Shown in pieces: positions 17,316 through 25,576 of a stretch of 64,000 nucleotides of DNA. The translations under genes were made by a program, and so were the position numbers. The stretch is from Deltaproteobacteria bacterium. GTDB taxonomy: Bacteria > Myxococcota_A > UBA9160 > JAJDAL01. Under the pieces are notes generated by a model. It was not told where the DNA came from. It worked only from the letters and a program-made list of their open reading frames with translations, and did not search any database. Position 1 is the stretch's first letter. Each line of letters opens with the position of its first letter. The stretch lies in contig JAJDAL010000024.1 of NCBI GenBank assembly GCA_029261875.1, positions 310,001 through 374,000 on the forward strand, written 5' to 3'.

Positions 17316-17906
17316 CTAGTTCGAAGTCGCTCCCGGCGAATCGCCGGCATTGCGCCCGAGGGACCGGAGAAACCCCGCCGCAGTTTCGATCGCTCGCCCG
17401 TCGAGTTCGCGGGCGACCGGAAGATCGGGATTCGGGGCGGAGACGAAACCGCGCGCGTCGACGGCGAAACGTCCCTGTGGGTTGGCGACCATGTACATCT
17501 CGGTATCGGGTTGTTGGCGAAGCATCAGGAGATGCCGCGCTCCATCCGCGTAGGCTTCGTGGGCGTGGCGACCGAAAGCGAACCAGCGGCCCGATTCCAC
17601 GATCGTGTGTTCCAAGACGAAGCGATCCCCGGCTCGCTTCGGGCCGGAAATCGTTTCATGGATGCGGAACGTCGTTTCCGTGAATTGGATGCCTCCGACG
17701 AGGTCGTCGACGAAACGGCCCGGGCGGGATTCCACGATATCGGCCACGACCACCAGGTCCATGGCAGCCGTCATCTCCGCAGCCGAATCGTAGTGTTCGG
17801 CCGGAAGCAGATGGACGCGCGGGGGCCCTGGTGCGGTCAGGACAAAACCCACGATTGCCCCCAACACGCAACCCAGCAACGCAACCCCGGCAGGTGTTCG
17901 AAACAT
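17316..17906 (-). CDS. Hypothetical membrane-anchored protein
   Basis: About 196 aa with one N-terminal hydrophobic segment (FRTPAGVALLGCVLGAIVGF), either an uncleaved anchor or a signal peptide. The rest is soluble and beta-rich: DLVVVADIVESRPGRF, FTETTFRIHETISGPKRAGDRF and HLLMLRQQPDTEMYMVAN. This order resembles periplasmic proteins with an OB-like strand pattern, but I cannot name a family. ATG 17906 has GGAG at a good distance. It follows the metzincin-like gene after 16 nt, in the same direction. Confidence 0.55.
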   Translation of the reverse strand: MFRTPAGVALLGCVLGAIVGFVLTAPGPPRVHLLPAEHYDSAAEMTAAMDLVVVADIVESRPGRFVDDLVGGIQFTETTFRIHETISGPKRAGDRFVLEHTIVESGRWFAFGRHAHEAYADGARHLLMLRQQPDTEMYMVANPQGRFAVDARGFVSAPNPDLPVARELDGRAIETAAGFLRSLGRNAGDSPGATSN

Positions 17907-17922
17907 CGCTTTCTCCATCGGC

Positions 17923-18480
17923 CTAAGGCTCCGTTTCGCAGGGGCCATGATTGATCTGATTCACGGTCTGGGCGTCGTGCGCGTCGAAATCGGTTGCGAA
18001 CGCGTTGCACCAATTCGCCCACGTGATGTCCATGCAACTTCCGGAACTCACGTGGCCGAGTCCGAGGGTGTGACCGATTTCGTGGCAGGCGACACCTTGA
18101 ACGCACTGGTTGTTCTTGAACTCGAAATGGCGCTCGTTCAAGAGCAAAGCGGCGCCCTGCAAATGCTGGTGGGGCTCCGCGGCTTCCGGAATGACGCGAC
18201 CTCTCCACGTCGTGGATCCGTAGTCCGCATTCGCAAAGGTGATATCGGGATTCTCGCAATCCGGGACCAGATTCAGTTCGGTGCCCGCGCTCCACTCCGC
18301 CCATTCGAGGGTCAACATCGTCCGGTAGAGATGGGTCTCCGTGTCCTGGGCGAGATTGCAGACGCCCAGTTGGCTCTTGGCCCAGTGATAGTTCTCCCAC
18401 TGATGGTTTGCCCACGCGATACTCGTAATCCCGAACAGGAAGCTGACTGCGAACACGATCCCGCTGCGAAGCAGTCTCAT
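17923..18480 (-). CDS. Secreted metzincin-like zinc protease
   Basis: 185 aa with signal peptide MRLLRSGIVFAVSFLFGITSIAWA. The extended zinc motif HEIGHTLGLGH near residue 132 is the HExxHxxGxxH metzincin signature. A downstream CMDITWANWC may supply the Met-turn and a disulfide. It is shorter than most matrixins and has no visible propeptide switch. GGAGGAAA precedes ATG 18480. It overlaps the Lgt-type gene stop, so the two are in one leftward operon. Confidence 0.78.
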   Translation of the reverse strand: MRLLRSGIVFAVSFLFGITSIAWANHQWENYHWAKSQLGVCNLAQDTETHLYRTMLTLEWAEWSAGTELNLVPDCENPDITFANADYGSTTWRGRVIPEAAEPHQHLQGAALLLNERHFEFKNNQCVQGVACHEIGHTLGLGHVSSGSCMDITWANWCNAFATDFDAHDAQTVNQINHGPCETEP

Positions 18481-19264
18481 CGCGTTTCCTCCACGGTCCC
18501 AGCGGTCCACAAGCTCAGGTATCCGAACGCCGCGCACGATCCCACCAGCAAGGGAATCAACATCCGAAAGGGAACGCTGCGCACGAGTTCGATCTCGCGG
18601 AACGACTCGGTGAACGCCGCGCCGAGACTCATCAGGGCGACGAAGGCCAACGCGACCTGGCCCGAGTCCGTCGCTTGTCGTCGCAGCCAGAGCATGAGTC
18701 CGACCATTCCCACGCCCAACACCACCAGGTAGAGGGCGAACGGGTGAACGGCCAGCGAGGTCGCCGCTCCGGATTCGATCAGACCCTGGTGAAGATGGAT
18801 CTTGTACGCGTAGCTATCCACCGGATGCTGAACCGCCCAGAACGCATTCGACTCCTCACCAAAGCAGCAACCGCGGAGAAAGCAGGCCACGCGCCCGAAC
18901 GCCAGCGCGAGCCCGGCGAACACGACCGCCGTATCGGCGAAGCGGCGCAACGGAAGCTCGAACGCGAAGGCCACCAACGGAGCCGCGAGCAGGGCGAGCA
19001 ACAACCCTCCCGGCAGGCGAACCCTTGTTGCAGCAGAAGTTCCGGATCGGCGAGCAGCGCGGAGAACTCAACTCCCGCTTCGATCAGAAGAAAATGGAGC
19101 CGCGCTCCGATCAACAGCATGGGGGTCAGGGCAAGCAGCGCGAGCGCGGTTGAAACGCGCGATAGCCCGTCGCGCCCGGCCAGAACCAGGGTTCCCAGAA
19201 ACCAGAGCAACCCCCCGGCGCACCAGAGAGCGAAGAAGATCGGTATGGGTAGGGGGGCGAACAT
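18477..19264 (-). pseudogene. Lgt-family membrane transferase, frameshifted
   Basis: Two overlapping frames make one protein. The N-terminal part (from ATG 19264, MFAPLPIPIFFALW) runs to about 19020. The C-terminal part continues in another frame from RLPGGLLLALLAAPLVAFAF to the stop at 18477. The core GRVACFLRGCCFG matches the Lgt (prolipoprotein diacylglyceryl transferase) signature region, and HPVDSYAYKIHLHQG follows. One missing base near 19018-19025 would explain the break. It may be a pseudogene or an assembly error. Lgt paralogues also exist with other, unknown, acceptors. Confidence 0.65.
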
Positions 19265-19486
19265 CACAGCCACTCCATAGATGTTCCTTTGGGGGGAACA
19301 AACGTGTCGCAAACCGTCATCCGAATCGCGCGCTTTGAGGATCGACTCAAGAAACATCAAGAATTCTCTTTCGCCGCAGCCCCGCTGCAACCTTGACAAC
19401 TACTGAGCTTCTTTCGGCGCCGCCACGCGTAGAATTCCGGCATACCCATTCGTTCAGGTGCGGGAACACAACTCGGAGCACTGCTG

Positions 19487-19984
19487 ATGTTGGAAACCAA
19501 GCGAACCCCCGTCGTTCTACTCGGGGCATGGATTCTCCTGATGGGGGCCTGCGAAGTCGAGTCCCCCAACCTTTCCGGAGCCCCCGACAACGAAACCCCG
19601 CTTCAGGCGTTGAACACACCCAACTTCGGGAACTTTCTGATCTACAACGGAAACACGGTGGGCGACTGGAGCGTCAGTGGCTCCGGCGGCACGACGGACT
19701 TCGACTGGTGGATCTTCGTCACCAGCGAGGACGGCAATTACCAGACGAAAGTAAAACCTCCCAACGCGCGCGGGATCACGGTTTCTGTCTGGGAGATCGA
19801 TGAAGACGGAGAACTCCTGGGTGAAGTCCTCGACCGATCTCGACTGAATTGCACCTTCGACGCGACCTCCTTCAACAAATGCGCGCTGGTCGACGGTCCG
19901 CGTTTCTATGCGCAACAGGGCAAGCTCTACGGGATCGTTTCGGAGACCCACTCGCCGGGTCTGTATTACGTGAGGGTCCAATAG
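19487..19984 (+). CDS. Hypothetical lipoprotein
   Basis: 165 aa. The N-terminus VVLLGAWILLMGAC ends in a lipobox (LMGAC) with Cys near residue 22, so it should be lipidated. The mature part has a beta-rich pattern (NFLIYNGNTVGDWSVSG, DFDWWIFVTSEDGNYQTKV, YYVRVQ), suggesting a small beta-sandwich. It is flanked by non-coding sequence on both sides and is divergent from the Lgt-type operon. Family not recognised. Confidence 0.6.
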   Translation: MLETKRTPVVLLGAWILLMGACEVESPNLSGAPDNETPLQALNTPNFGNFLIYNGNTVGDWSVSGSGGTTDFDWWIFVTSEDGNYQTKVKPPNARGITVSVWEIDEDGELLGEVLDRSRLNCTFDATSFNKCALVDGPRFYAQQGKLYGIVSETHSPGLYYVRVQ

Positions 19985-20010
19985 GACCCGCACGCACTTC
20001 GCGTTCGGGA

Positions 20011-20763
20011 CTAATCCGGGTACGGCGCGAAACGAACGAGCCAGCTGAAGCGAAAGGCGCGCTCGGCAAAGGCCGCCCGGCCTTCGGGGAAGGCCTCCGT
20101 TTCCGCGCGCCAACACGCGGTGAGGTGGCGCTTGGTTTCCCCACGCGGATGTCGCTGCACGACCTGCGCCACGAAGTCGCGTTGCAGGTCCTGCAAGCGC
20201 AGACCCGTCAGGTCGACCATGGCTCCGCACTGCAACAAGGGCGCCAAGGGACCGAGTTCGAACCCCACCCCCGGCGTGATGTGATGCGCGATGCCCTCGG
20301 CCAGCGTGCGCGCCGTTTCCTCGTCGACGCCCGCCCGGCGTGCAAGGTCTTGCATGGTCCGGGCTCCGCGCACGGCGAAGCAGCTATCCGCTGCGGGGGA
20401 TTCGAGTGCGATGTCGTGCAACAGCGACGTGGCGTAGAAGTGTTCCACGTCGACGTCGATTCCATCGAGGTGTGAAAGCGCCATCCCGTAGAGGAACGTC
20501 CGATAGGAATGGTTGATCATCGGCGGTGAAAGGATCGCGCGCGCTTCCGCTTCCGCCTCGCGCGCCAATTTCGAATCCGGCAATTCGAAGCGGTCGAGGT
20601 CGATCGCCGCCGCGTCTCGCCGCCGCCAACCCAGGGCGAGGCGCAGGCGACCCACGCTGTAGAAAAGACTCTGACGCAGCGCCGGTCCCAAGAAGGATCG
20701 GCGGTCGGCGGCCGTGAGTTTCCCGGAAGTTGCTTCCGCCCAATCGAGCGTTCCGATCCTCAT
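20011..20763 (-). CDS. HD-domain protein
   Basis: 250 aa with a probable HD hydrolase core at about residues 85-190: NHSYRTFLYG gives a first histidine, LLHDIALE the HD pair, and GIAHHITPG later histidines. The arrangement fits small HD phosphohydrolases acting on nucleotides or similar phosphoesters. The N-terminal third is arginine-rich and unassigned. Its ATG overlaps the stop of DUF2277 (ATGA), so it is translated from the same transcript. Confidence 0.7.
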   Translation of the reverse strand: MRIGTLDWAEATSGKLTAADRRSFLGPALRQSLFYSVGRLRLALGWRRRDAAAIDLDRFELPDSKLAREAEAEARAILSPPMINHSYRTFLYGMALSHLDGIDVDVEHFYATSLLHDIALESPAADSCFAVRGARTMQDLARRAGVDEETARTLAEGIAHHITPGVGFELGPLAPLLQCGAMVDLTGLRLQDLQRDFVAQVVQRHPRGETKRHLTACWRAETEAFPEGRAAFAERAFRFSWLVRFAPYPD

Positions 20764-21038
20764 CCCGCCTCCAAACCGAATCGCTTGGCTACCCGCGCGC
20801 GCGCCTTGGCGGCTTCCAGTTCGCGATCGCGCGGCGCTGCGTCGGTGGTGAGCGCTGCGAGCAGTTCCTGGGCTACGCGTCCCACGGCTTCGACCGCGTG
20901 ATCGAACGCCGCCTCGTTGGCGCGAGAAGGCTTGTTGTACCCGCTCAGCTTGCGAACGAATTGAAGCGAGGCTGCGCGAACCTCCTCCTGCGTTGCCGGG
21001 GGCTCGAAATTGAACAGAGTTCGGATGTTTCTACACAT
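20760..21038 (-). CDS. DUF2277 family protein
   Basis: 92 aa, beginning MCRNIRTLFNFEPPATQEEV, then SLQFVRKLSGYNKPSRANEA and ending in an AAKARARVAKRF helix. This is the recognisable DUF2277 pattern found in many actinobacteria and proteobacteria. Function unknown; small and cytosolic. The ATG at 21038 is chosen because upstream sequence in frame is low-quality. First gene of a two-gene leftward unit with the HD protein. Confidence 0.85.
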   Translation of the reverse strand: MCRNIRTLFNFEPPATQEEVRAASLQFVRKLSGYNKPSRANEAAFDHAVEAVGRVAQELLAALTTDAAPRDRELEAAKARARVAKRFGLEAG

Positions 21039-21184
21039 AAAGGCCTCACGCGTGGTTCGCGCTGGGCAGCGTTGCGCGAATACGTTCTCCCGCTGAAACG
21101 TTACCACCTTCGGATTGGGCCGTGGTGGCGGACGGTTCATGAAGTAGATCCCTAGATACGGAGTGGCGAAGTCGGCCGCGCACT

Positions 21185-21700
21185 CTACAACGCGGAGAAT
21201 GCTTCGTGGTAGCGCACCCAGCCCTGTCCGCCTGCGAGTGCGCCGGCCTCCAGCTCGAGCACCTGGAAATGGGAATCGAACAGTTCGCTCTCGTAGCGAA
21301 ACCCCAGGGGCGCTGCGAGGACGAAGCCGAATCGCGCGTAGTAGTCGGGGTCCCCGAGGAGAAAAACGGCAGACCACCCGAGAGCCGGGCAGCGTCCAAG
21401 CGCCTCGCGAACGAGGGCGGAGCCAACGCCGCGACCTTGCGCCGACGGCTTCACACCGACCGGAGCGAGCCCCGCACACGCGCCGCGCGGCGGCTGCCCC
21501 TCGACACGGACGGGCGACAAGAAGATGTGCCCTACCCGCTCGCCCTCCAGTTCCGCGACGAGCGAAACGCGGGGAGACGCAGCCACCCGCAGGGATTCGA
21601 CGAGCGACGCCTCTCCGGACTGCCCGAACGCGGCTTCGTGGATCGCGCGAACCACGCGGTAATCGGACTCGGTCTCGTCCCGGATCAAGAGCCGGTTCAC
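21185..21700 (-). CDS. GNAT-family N-acetyltransferase
   Basis: About 171 aa resembling YhbS-type GNATs. LLIRDETESDYRVVRAIHEAAF starts the fold, GHIFLSPVRV is beta-4, and GLAPVGVKPSAQGRGVGSAL is the acetyl-CoA pyrophosphate loop (Q/RxxGxG/A). GDPDYYARFGF is the conserved tail motif. It uses acetyl-CoA to acylate an amine; substrate unknown. The start is GTG 21700 or TTG 21715. Confidence 0.82.
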   Translation of the reverse strand: MNRLLIRDETESDYRVVRAIHEAAFGQSGEASLVESLRVAASPRVSLVAELEGERVGHIFLSPVRVEGQPPRGACAGLAPVGVKPSAQGRGVGSALVREALGRCPALGWSAVFLLGDPDYYARFGFVLAAPLGFRYESELFDSHFQVLELEAGALAGGQGWVRYHEAFSAL

Positions 21701-21722
21701 TTTGTCGCCCCGCAAATCCGCT

Positions 21723-22220
21723 CTATGCGCTTTCTGTGAGAATCGAAATTTCGGTCAGCCATTTCTGCGGATCCGGCTCGCGTTCGGGGTCGACGAGATA
21801 GGTTTCGATTCGGGAAGCCCAAATCTTTCCATCGCCCGAGGTCTCGAGCACGACCCCATTCCCCTCCGCCCACGACTTCAGAAAGGCCGTTGCCGCGAGG
21901 AGGCCTTCGAAAGGCCCCGTATGGAGACCCACCAGGTAGAGCCCTCCGGGCACGGAGTCCACGAAGACCCGGTCGTCGCCCTCCGGCGCGCCCGTAGCGG
22001 GAATCCCCGCTTCTACATCGAGTGCGTCCTCCGAATCGACTACGCGATAGCGGAAGAATGGTGGCCCCTCGGGCGGGATGCCCCGTTCGTCGAGCCAACC
22101 GAACAGCTCGCCCAAGAGCGGACCGAGGACTTCGCCCAATTGCGACCGCGAGAGCTGACGCCGAATACCCACGTAGGACCGTTCATTTCGAAGCTCGAGT
22201 TTCGGTTCAATCTTGTTCAT
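21723..22220 (-). CDS. GyrI-like small-molecule-binding protein
   Basis: 165 aa with the effector-binding fold of the AraC C-terminus/GyrI (SOUL-like SHS2) family. KIEPKLELRNERSYVGIRRQ begins the domain, a middle segment covers about residues 40-85, and GLYLVGLHTGPFEGLLAATAFLKSWAEGNG is the family signature. The terminal ETYLVDPEREPDPQKWLTEI is typical. There is no DNA-binding domain, so it may bind a ligand or toxin directly. The start is ATG 22220. It ends 22 nt before the GNAT gene, same direction. Confidence 0.75.
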   Translation of the reverse strand: MNKIEPKLELRNERSYVGIRRQLSRSQLGEVLGPLLGELFGWLDERGIPPEGPPFFRYRVVDSEDALDVEAGIPATGAPEGDDRVFVDSVPGGLYLVGLHTGPFEGLLAATAFLKSWAEGNGVVLETSGDGKIWASRIETYLVDPEREPDPQKWLTEISILTESA

Positions 22221-22277
22221 GAATTCGAGTCCTCCGTGTTCCACTAGGCTACAAAACGCTCCGTGCCACTCCTTCCC

Positions 22278-22844
22278 CTAGAAGGTGCCCGCTCGAAACA
22301 TCGCAGCGCCAAGGCCCAGCCCTTGAATGGTCAGTGCGAGCACCACGATCACGGCGTGGGCGCGCGGATTCTTCGTCGCCATTCCTACCACGGCGAGAGC
22401 CGCGAGAAGGGCAATACCGACCGGCACGGGAGCAACGAACGAATCCGGGGTGCGCGTCTGAACAACCAAGAGATTGACGCAGATCGCGAGGTTCCCCGCG
22501 AAGAACCAGGGCCGAATCTCGAAGAAACGGTCTCGCCACGAGGTGACGAGAGAAGGCGCGGTGGTGACCAACGCTGCGGCTTGCAAGTACAGAACAGCGG
22601 GGCCAATGAGCGACCACATGAACCACGCGAGGTTCCACTCGTAAGCTCTTCCTGCCCACAAACCCCACCACCACATCGCATGGTTGAGCAGCTTCTGGAA
22701 GATCCAACCCACATGGACCCAGTAGCGGCGTTCCCGCGAAATCGCTGGCGCGACCCCATCGAGGAGCCGACCGATGCCGAGTGCGAGGATCATCGAGATC
22801 GCGACGGTGAAGAACTCGAACTCGCTCAATTGCACCGCCTTCAC
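22278..22844 (-). CDS. Hypothetical membrane protein, paralogue A
   Basis: 188 aa with about five hydrophobic helices. The start is GTG 22844. The order FEFFTVAISMILALGIGRLL, SRERRYWVHVGW, IGPAVLYLQAAAL, VTSWRDRFFEIR matches a second gene at 24525-25079 (ALYFLACTLV, VASWERHFFSAR). The two are diverged paralogues on either side of the RHS-type gene. Function unknown. Confidence 0.6.
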   Translation of the reverse strand: MKAVQLSEFEFFTVAISMILALGIGRLLDGVAPAISRERRYWVHVGWIFQKLLNHAMWWWGLWAGRAYEWNLAWFMWSLIGPAVLYLQAAALVTTAPSLVTSWRDRFFEIRPWFFAGNLAICVNLLVVQTRTPDSFVAPVPVGIALLAALAVVGMATKNPRAHAVIVVLALTIQGLGLGAAMFRAGTF

Positions 22845-23299
22845 TGGCTTTCGGGCCTACGCGGCAAACAACAGCGCTAGCCGGAGCCGACCTTGCGGAC
22901 CTAGTGTGCCGCCAATCGGCAACCCAGGTCAATTGGACCGATCTGTTTCGGGGCCGTCCCTGTTGGAGACGCAGCCCAAAACGTTCGGCTTTCCGATATT
23001 CAGGGATAAGACGACTGGGGCTAACGGATATGGGCTTCAGCTGCCCGCCCGCGGGAACGCCCCGCAGAAGCGCCAAGGCCTTGAGCCTAGAGCTCCACGC
23101 ACTAAAACGATCTCGCTATGGCGGGTCTGGACTTCCCCAGGAAATTGGAGACCGCTGGTGCGTTTTTCTTGGGCGAGTACCGGGTAGATCAAACGGGGGA
23201 CGCTGCTTCCGGAGTGCGTTGGCTTCGATTTGATGAATCTAGAAGAAAGTTGACGAAGCACGTCGTCGCTTACGGCGATCTCGTGGCGACTCATACAGC
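22845..23299. other. Gene-poor stretch before RHS-type gene
   Basis: About 455 bp with no convincing gene. Short open frames occur but show no family pattern, no good ribosome site and poor third-base bias. The base composition looks less GC-rich than the neighbouring genes. I see no tRNA, repeat or clear promoter. Confidence 0.4.
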
Positions 23300-24328
23300 A
23301 TGCGACTCTCGAATCACCGCCGCCTCCGGTCAACCCCGGCTCGAAATCCACTTGGAAGTGGGGTTGCACTGGCACTGGCGATGCTGATCGGGGTGAAGGC
23401 GAGCAACGCGGCCGAGTACCACTTCTACCACCCCGATCCGTTGGGCTCCAACGTACTCGTGACGAATGGACGCGGCGAGGTAGTGGATCGAAAAACGTTG
23501 ACACCGTACGGATCCGAAGCCGGCGGCGAAACTCCCGGATCCTGGAGGCACCAATTCGTCGATCAGGAACGGGATCCCGAGAGCGGATTTTACGACTTCG
23601 GGCTGCGTTCCTATGACCCCGTGATCGGCCGGTTTCTGTCGGTTGATCCGAGCCTCCTCAAGGGTGGAACCAGCTTCCAGCGGATCGTTTCCGAAACAGG
23701 GAACCTGAACAACTATGTCTACGCGCTCAATCGTCCAACGACACTGATCGATGTCAATGGTGAGTTCGCCGTTTCGTCGTCTGTGGCGCTCGCGGGGGCG
23801 TTGCTACTCTCGGCCGGGATCATCCTCACCAGTCAGTCGAAGCCCGGTTCGAATGTGATCCCGTTTCCAGACTTCCGGCAGGCAAGACCCCAGTCACCGA
23901 CGCCGACCCCGACTCCGGGCCCCACGCCCGGGAATCCACCCGACCTCCCCCAAGCGACTCCGGAATGGGATTCAGACCTGGACGCGATTGTCTCTGACTA
24001 CAACCGGCTCAATGTGCGTGAGTTTCGAGACGAGAACGGAAATATTTTCGTGGATTTTGGGGAAATCGGGGGTTTGAGGGCGGATGTGGTGCTCGATACG
24101 ATCGGCGGCACGCTGGAGGACATCGCGGATAGGGAGGGCGGTGAAGCATCGGTGCGGGTGCGCGCCGATGACATCGTACGAAGTACCCTTCGAATCCTGC
24201 GCAGCGAAGACGCCCTCAATCCGGCAAATGACCGCTCCTTTGAATTCCAGGAATCTGGCGAAGACTTCGACACGATTGGCATCAAGCGAATTCCACCTCG
24301 CGGACCCATTCCTTCGGATAACTATTAG
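23300..24328 (+). CDS. Stand-alone RHS-core protein with unique C-terminus
   Basis: 342 aa. A signal-like N-terminus (about 1-38) is followed by an RHS repeat-associated core: YHFYHPDPLGSNVLVTNGRG, LTPYGSEAGG, GFYDFGLRSYDPVIGRFLSVDP and NNYVYALNRPTTLIDVNGE (about 38-155). Then come one hydrophobic helix, a proline/threonine linker (PTPTPTPGPTPG) and a unique acidic C-terminal domain of about 140 aa. Normal RHS toxins are over 1000 aa; here only the core and tip remain. It may be a truncated polymorphic toxin, a reassortable tip cassette, or a secreted protein. No cognate immunity gene is evident. Confidence 0.7.
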   Translation: MRLSNHRRLRSTPARNPLGSGVALALAMLIGVKASNAAEYHFYHPDPLGSNVLVTNGRGEVVDRKTLTPYGSEAGGETPGSWRHQFVDQERDPESGFYDFGLRSYDPVIGRFLSVDPSLLKGGTSFQRIVSETGNLNNYVYALNRPTTLIDVNGEFAVSSSVALAGALLLSAGIILTSQSKPGSNVIPFPDFRQARPQSPTPTPTPGPTPGNPPDLPQATPEWDSDLDAIVSDYNRLNVREFRDENGNIFVDFGEIGGLRADVVLDTIGGTLEDIADREGGEASVRVRADDIVRSTLRILRSEDALNPANDRSFEFQESGEDFDTIGIKRIPPRGPIPSDNY

Positions 24329-24524
24329 CGCCTGCGGTACCCCGGGATCGTAGGCTCGTTGCCGCCCAACGGATGGAGGTTGTAACGCCTCCTGCCCACC
24401 ATCCCGTGTGAATCAATCATTCTGAGGGGCTCGTATCTAAAGCGGATGAAGTACTCCGCCCCACTCGAACTCATTCGCGGATTCTTCGAATCATCAACCC
24501 CTCTCATGTTCCGAAAGGGGCTTG

Positions 24525-25079
24525 TTAGCCAGCGATCGGTAAGGAGAGAAGCACAGAGCTGGCTATCACCAGACCGAACACGCCGACGATCAGGATCATG
24601 AGATGCGCTCTCGGGCGATCAGTTGACAATCCGGCGACTCCGAGAGCAAGAATTCCGAGATGCAACCCACGGAAAGGATGGACCCATGGAAGACCTGTGA
24701 ACACGGTTGCATTGACTGTCAGGATGAGTGCCCACGCGCAGAGAGTGCCGAAACATTTCTTGCGCGCGGAAAAGAAATGCCGTTCCCACGATGCTACAGC
24801 GGCGGGATTGTCGGGAACGAGAGTGCAAGCGAGGAAGTAGAGCGCGCCGGGTCCAGTGAGTTGGAGCAGGAAGCGTGGAAAGGTCCACACTGTGTCACGC
24901 GCTTCCCATTGCGCCCAGAAATCTGCCGCGATTGCGAAAAGTGCGGCCACAACGTACGCAAGATGCACAGGATATCGGCTGTCTCGGTCGATTGCGTAGG
25001 GAAGACCAGAGACGAGTCGCACGGCCGCAAGTGAGAAGACGAGCGAGTAGGCGATTGCGAGGTATTCGTGCAGCGTCAT
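24525..25079 (-). CDS. Hypothetical membrane protein, paralogue B
   Basis: 184 aa with about five hydrophobic helices. YSLVFSLAAVRLVSGLPYAI, DRDSRYPVHLAYVVAALFAI, LTGPGALYFLACTL and VASWERHFFSARKK align with the paralogue at 22278-22844. Together they flank the RHS-core gene. No enzyme motif is visible. It stands alone in a low-density region. Confidence 0.6.
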   Translation of the reverse strand: MTLHEYLAIAYSLVFSLAAVRLVSGLPYAIDRDSRYPVHLAYVVAALFAIAADFWAQWEARDTVWTFPRFLLQLTGPGALYFLACTLVPDNPAAVASWERHFFSARKKCFGTLCAWALILTVNATVFTGLPWVHPFRGLHLGILALGVAGLSTDRPRAHLMILIVGVFGLVIASSVLLSLPIAG

Positions 25080-25576
25080 AGGTTGCTCAAGCTCTCGCTG
25101 GCTAGCGGATCGGCGGTTCAGCTGCGCTCAAGATCGCTGCCCACCAACGCTGGGGCACGGTGCCCGCCACGAGAACGGTACCATGGATCGATTCGAACGA
25201 GAGCTGTGGCGTCAGCTGCAACCGCATCCTAGACAGCGTGCGACCTACCCCTCAGCCAGCGCCTGCAGCCGACCCGACCACCGAAGATAGAACAACAGAT
25301 AGGGGTCGATGATCTCAAGCAAGCTGTCAGCATCGTCCCACTCCAGGACGCGCTGCGCGGGGTACGGATCGTCGGCCATTTTGCTGATCTGAGAGCAGGT
25401 CTGGTAGATATCCGACGTCGCGAAGCCACGTGTCGCACCTCTCCGCCGCGCGGATCGCCGGTCCAACTGGGGATCCGGACTCGCTTGCGCTAGCGGGACC
25501 CCGCAGTGGCGAGATTGATTTATGAAATAATGACGTTCAAAATGTAATTATTGATTCAATCCTTCGAACCGGAGCG
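25080..25576. other. Gene-poor region with AT-rich segment
   Basis: About 500 bp. The only coding-like piece is a 44-codon frame at 25245-25379. Near the right edge (about 25510-25565) the sequence becomes strikingly AT-rich (for example AAAATGTAATTATTGATTC), unlike the rest of the window. It ends 10-15 nt before the next start. It may be the promoter of that gene or a boundary of an acquired segment. Confidence 0.45.
25245..25379 (-). pseudogene. Small frame, possible C-terminal relic
   Basis: A 44-codon frame beginning ATG 25379 reads MADDPYPAQRVLEWDDADSL and continues with DPYLLFYLRWSGRLQALAEG. It looks protein-like (balanced, amphipathic) in a region otherwise non-coding. Either a microprotein or the end of a lost gene. 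Family not recognised. Confidence 0.25.

Noticed and set aside
23118..23387. 89-codon frame overlapping the RHS start
   Set aside because: Overlaps the signal peptide coding region, with no family pattern or good ribosome site.
24325..24507. 60-codon leftward frame after the RHS gene
   Set aside because: Protein-like in places (RYEPLRMIDSHGMVG) but very short, with no context or start signal; might be a relic, not called. Too small to serve as an immunity gene.
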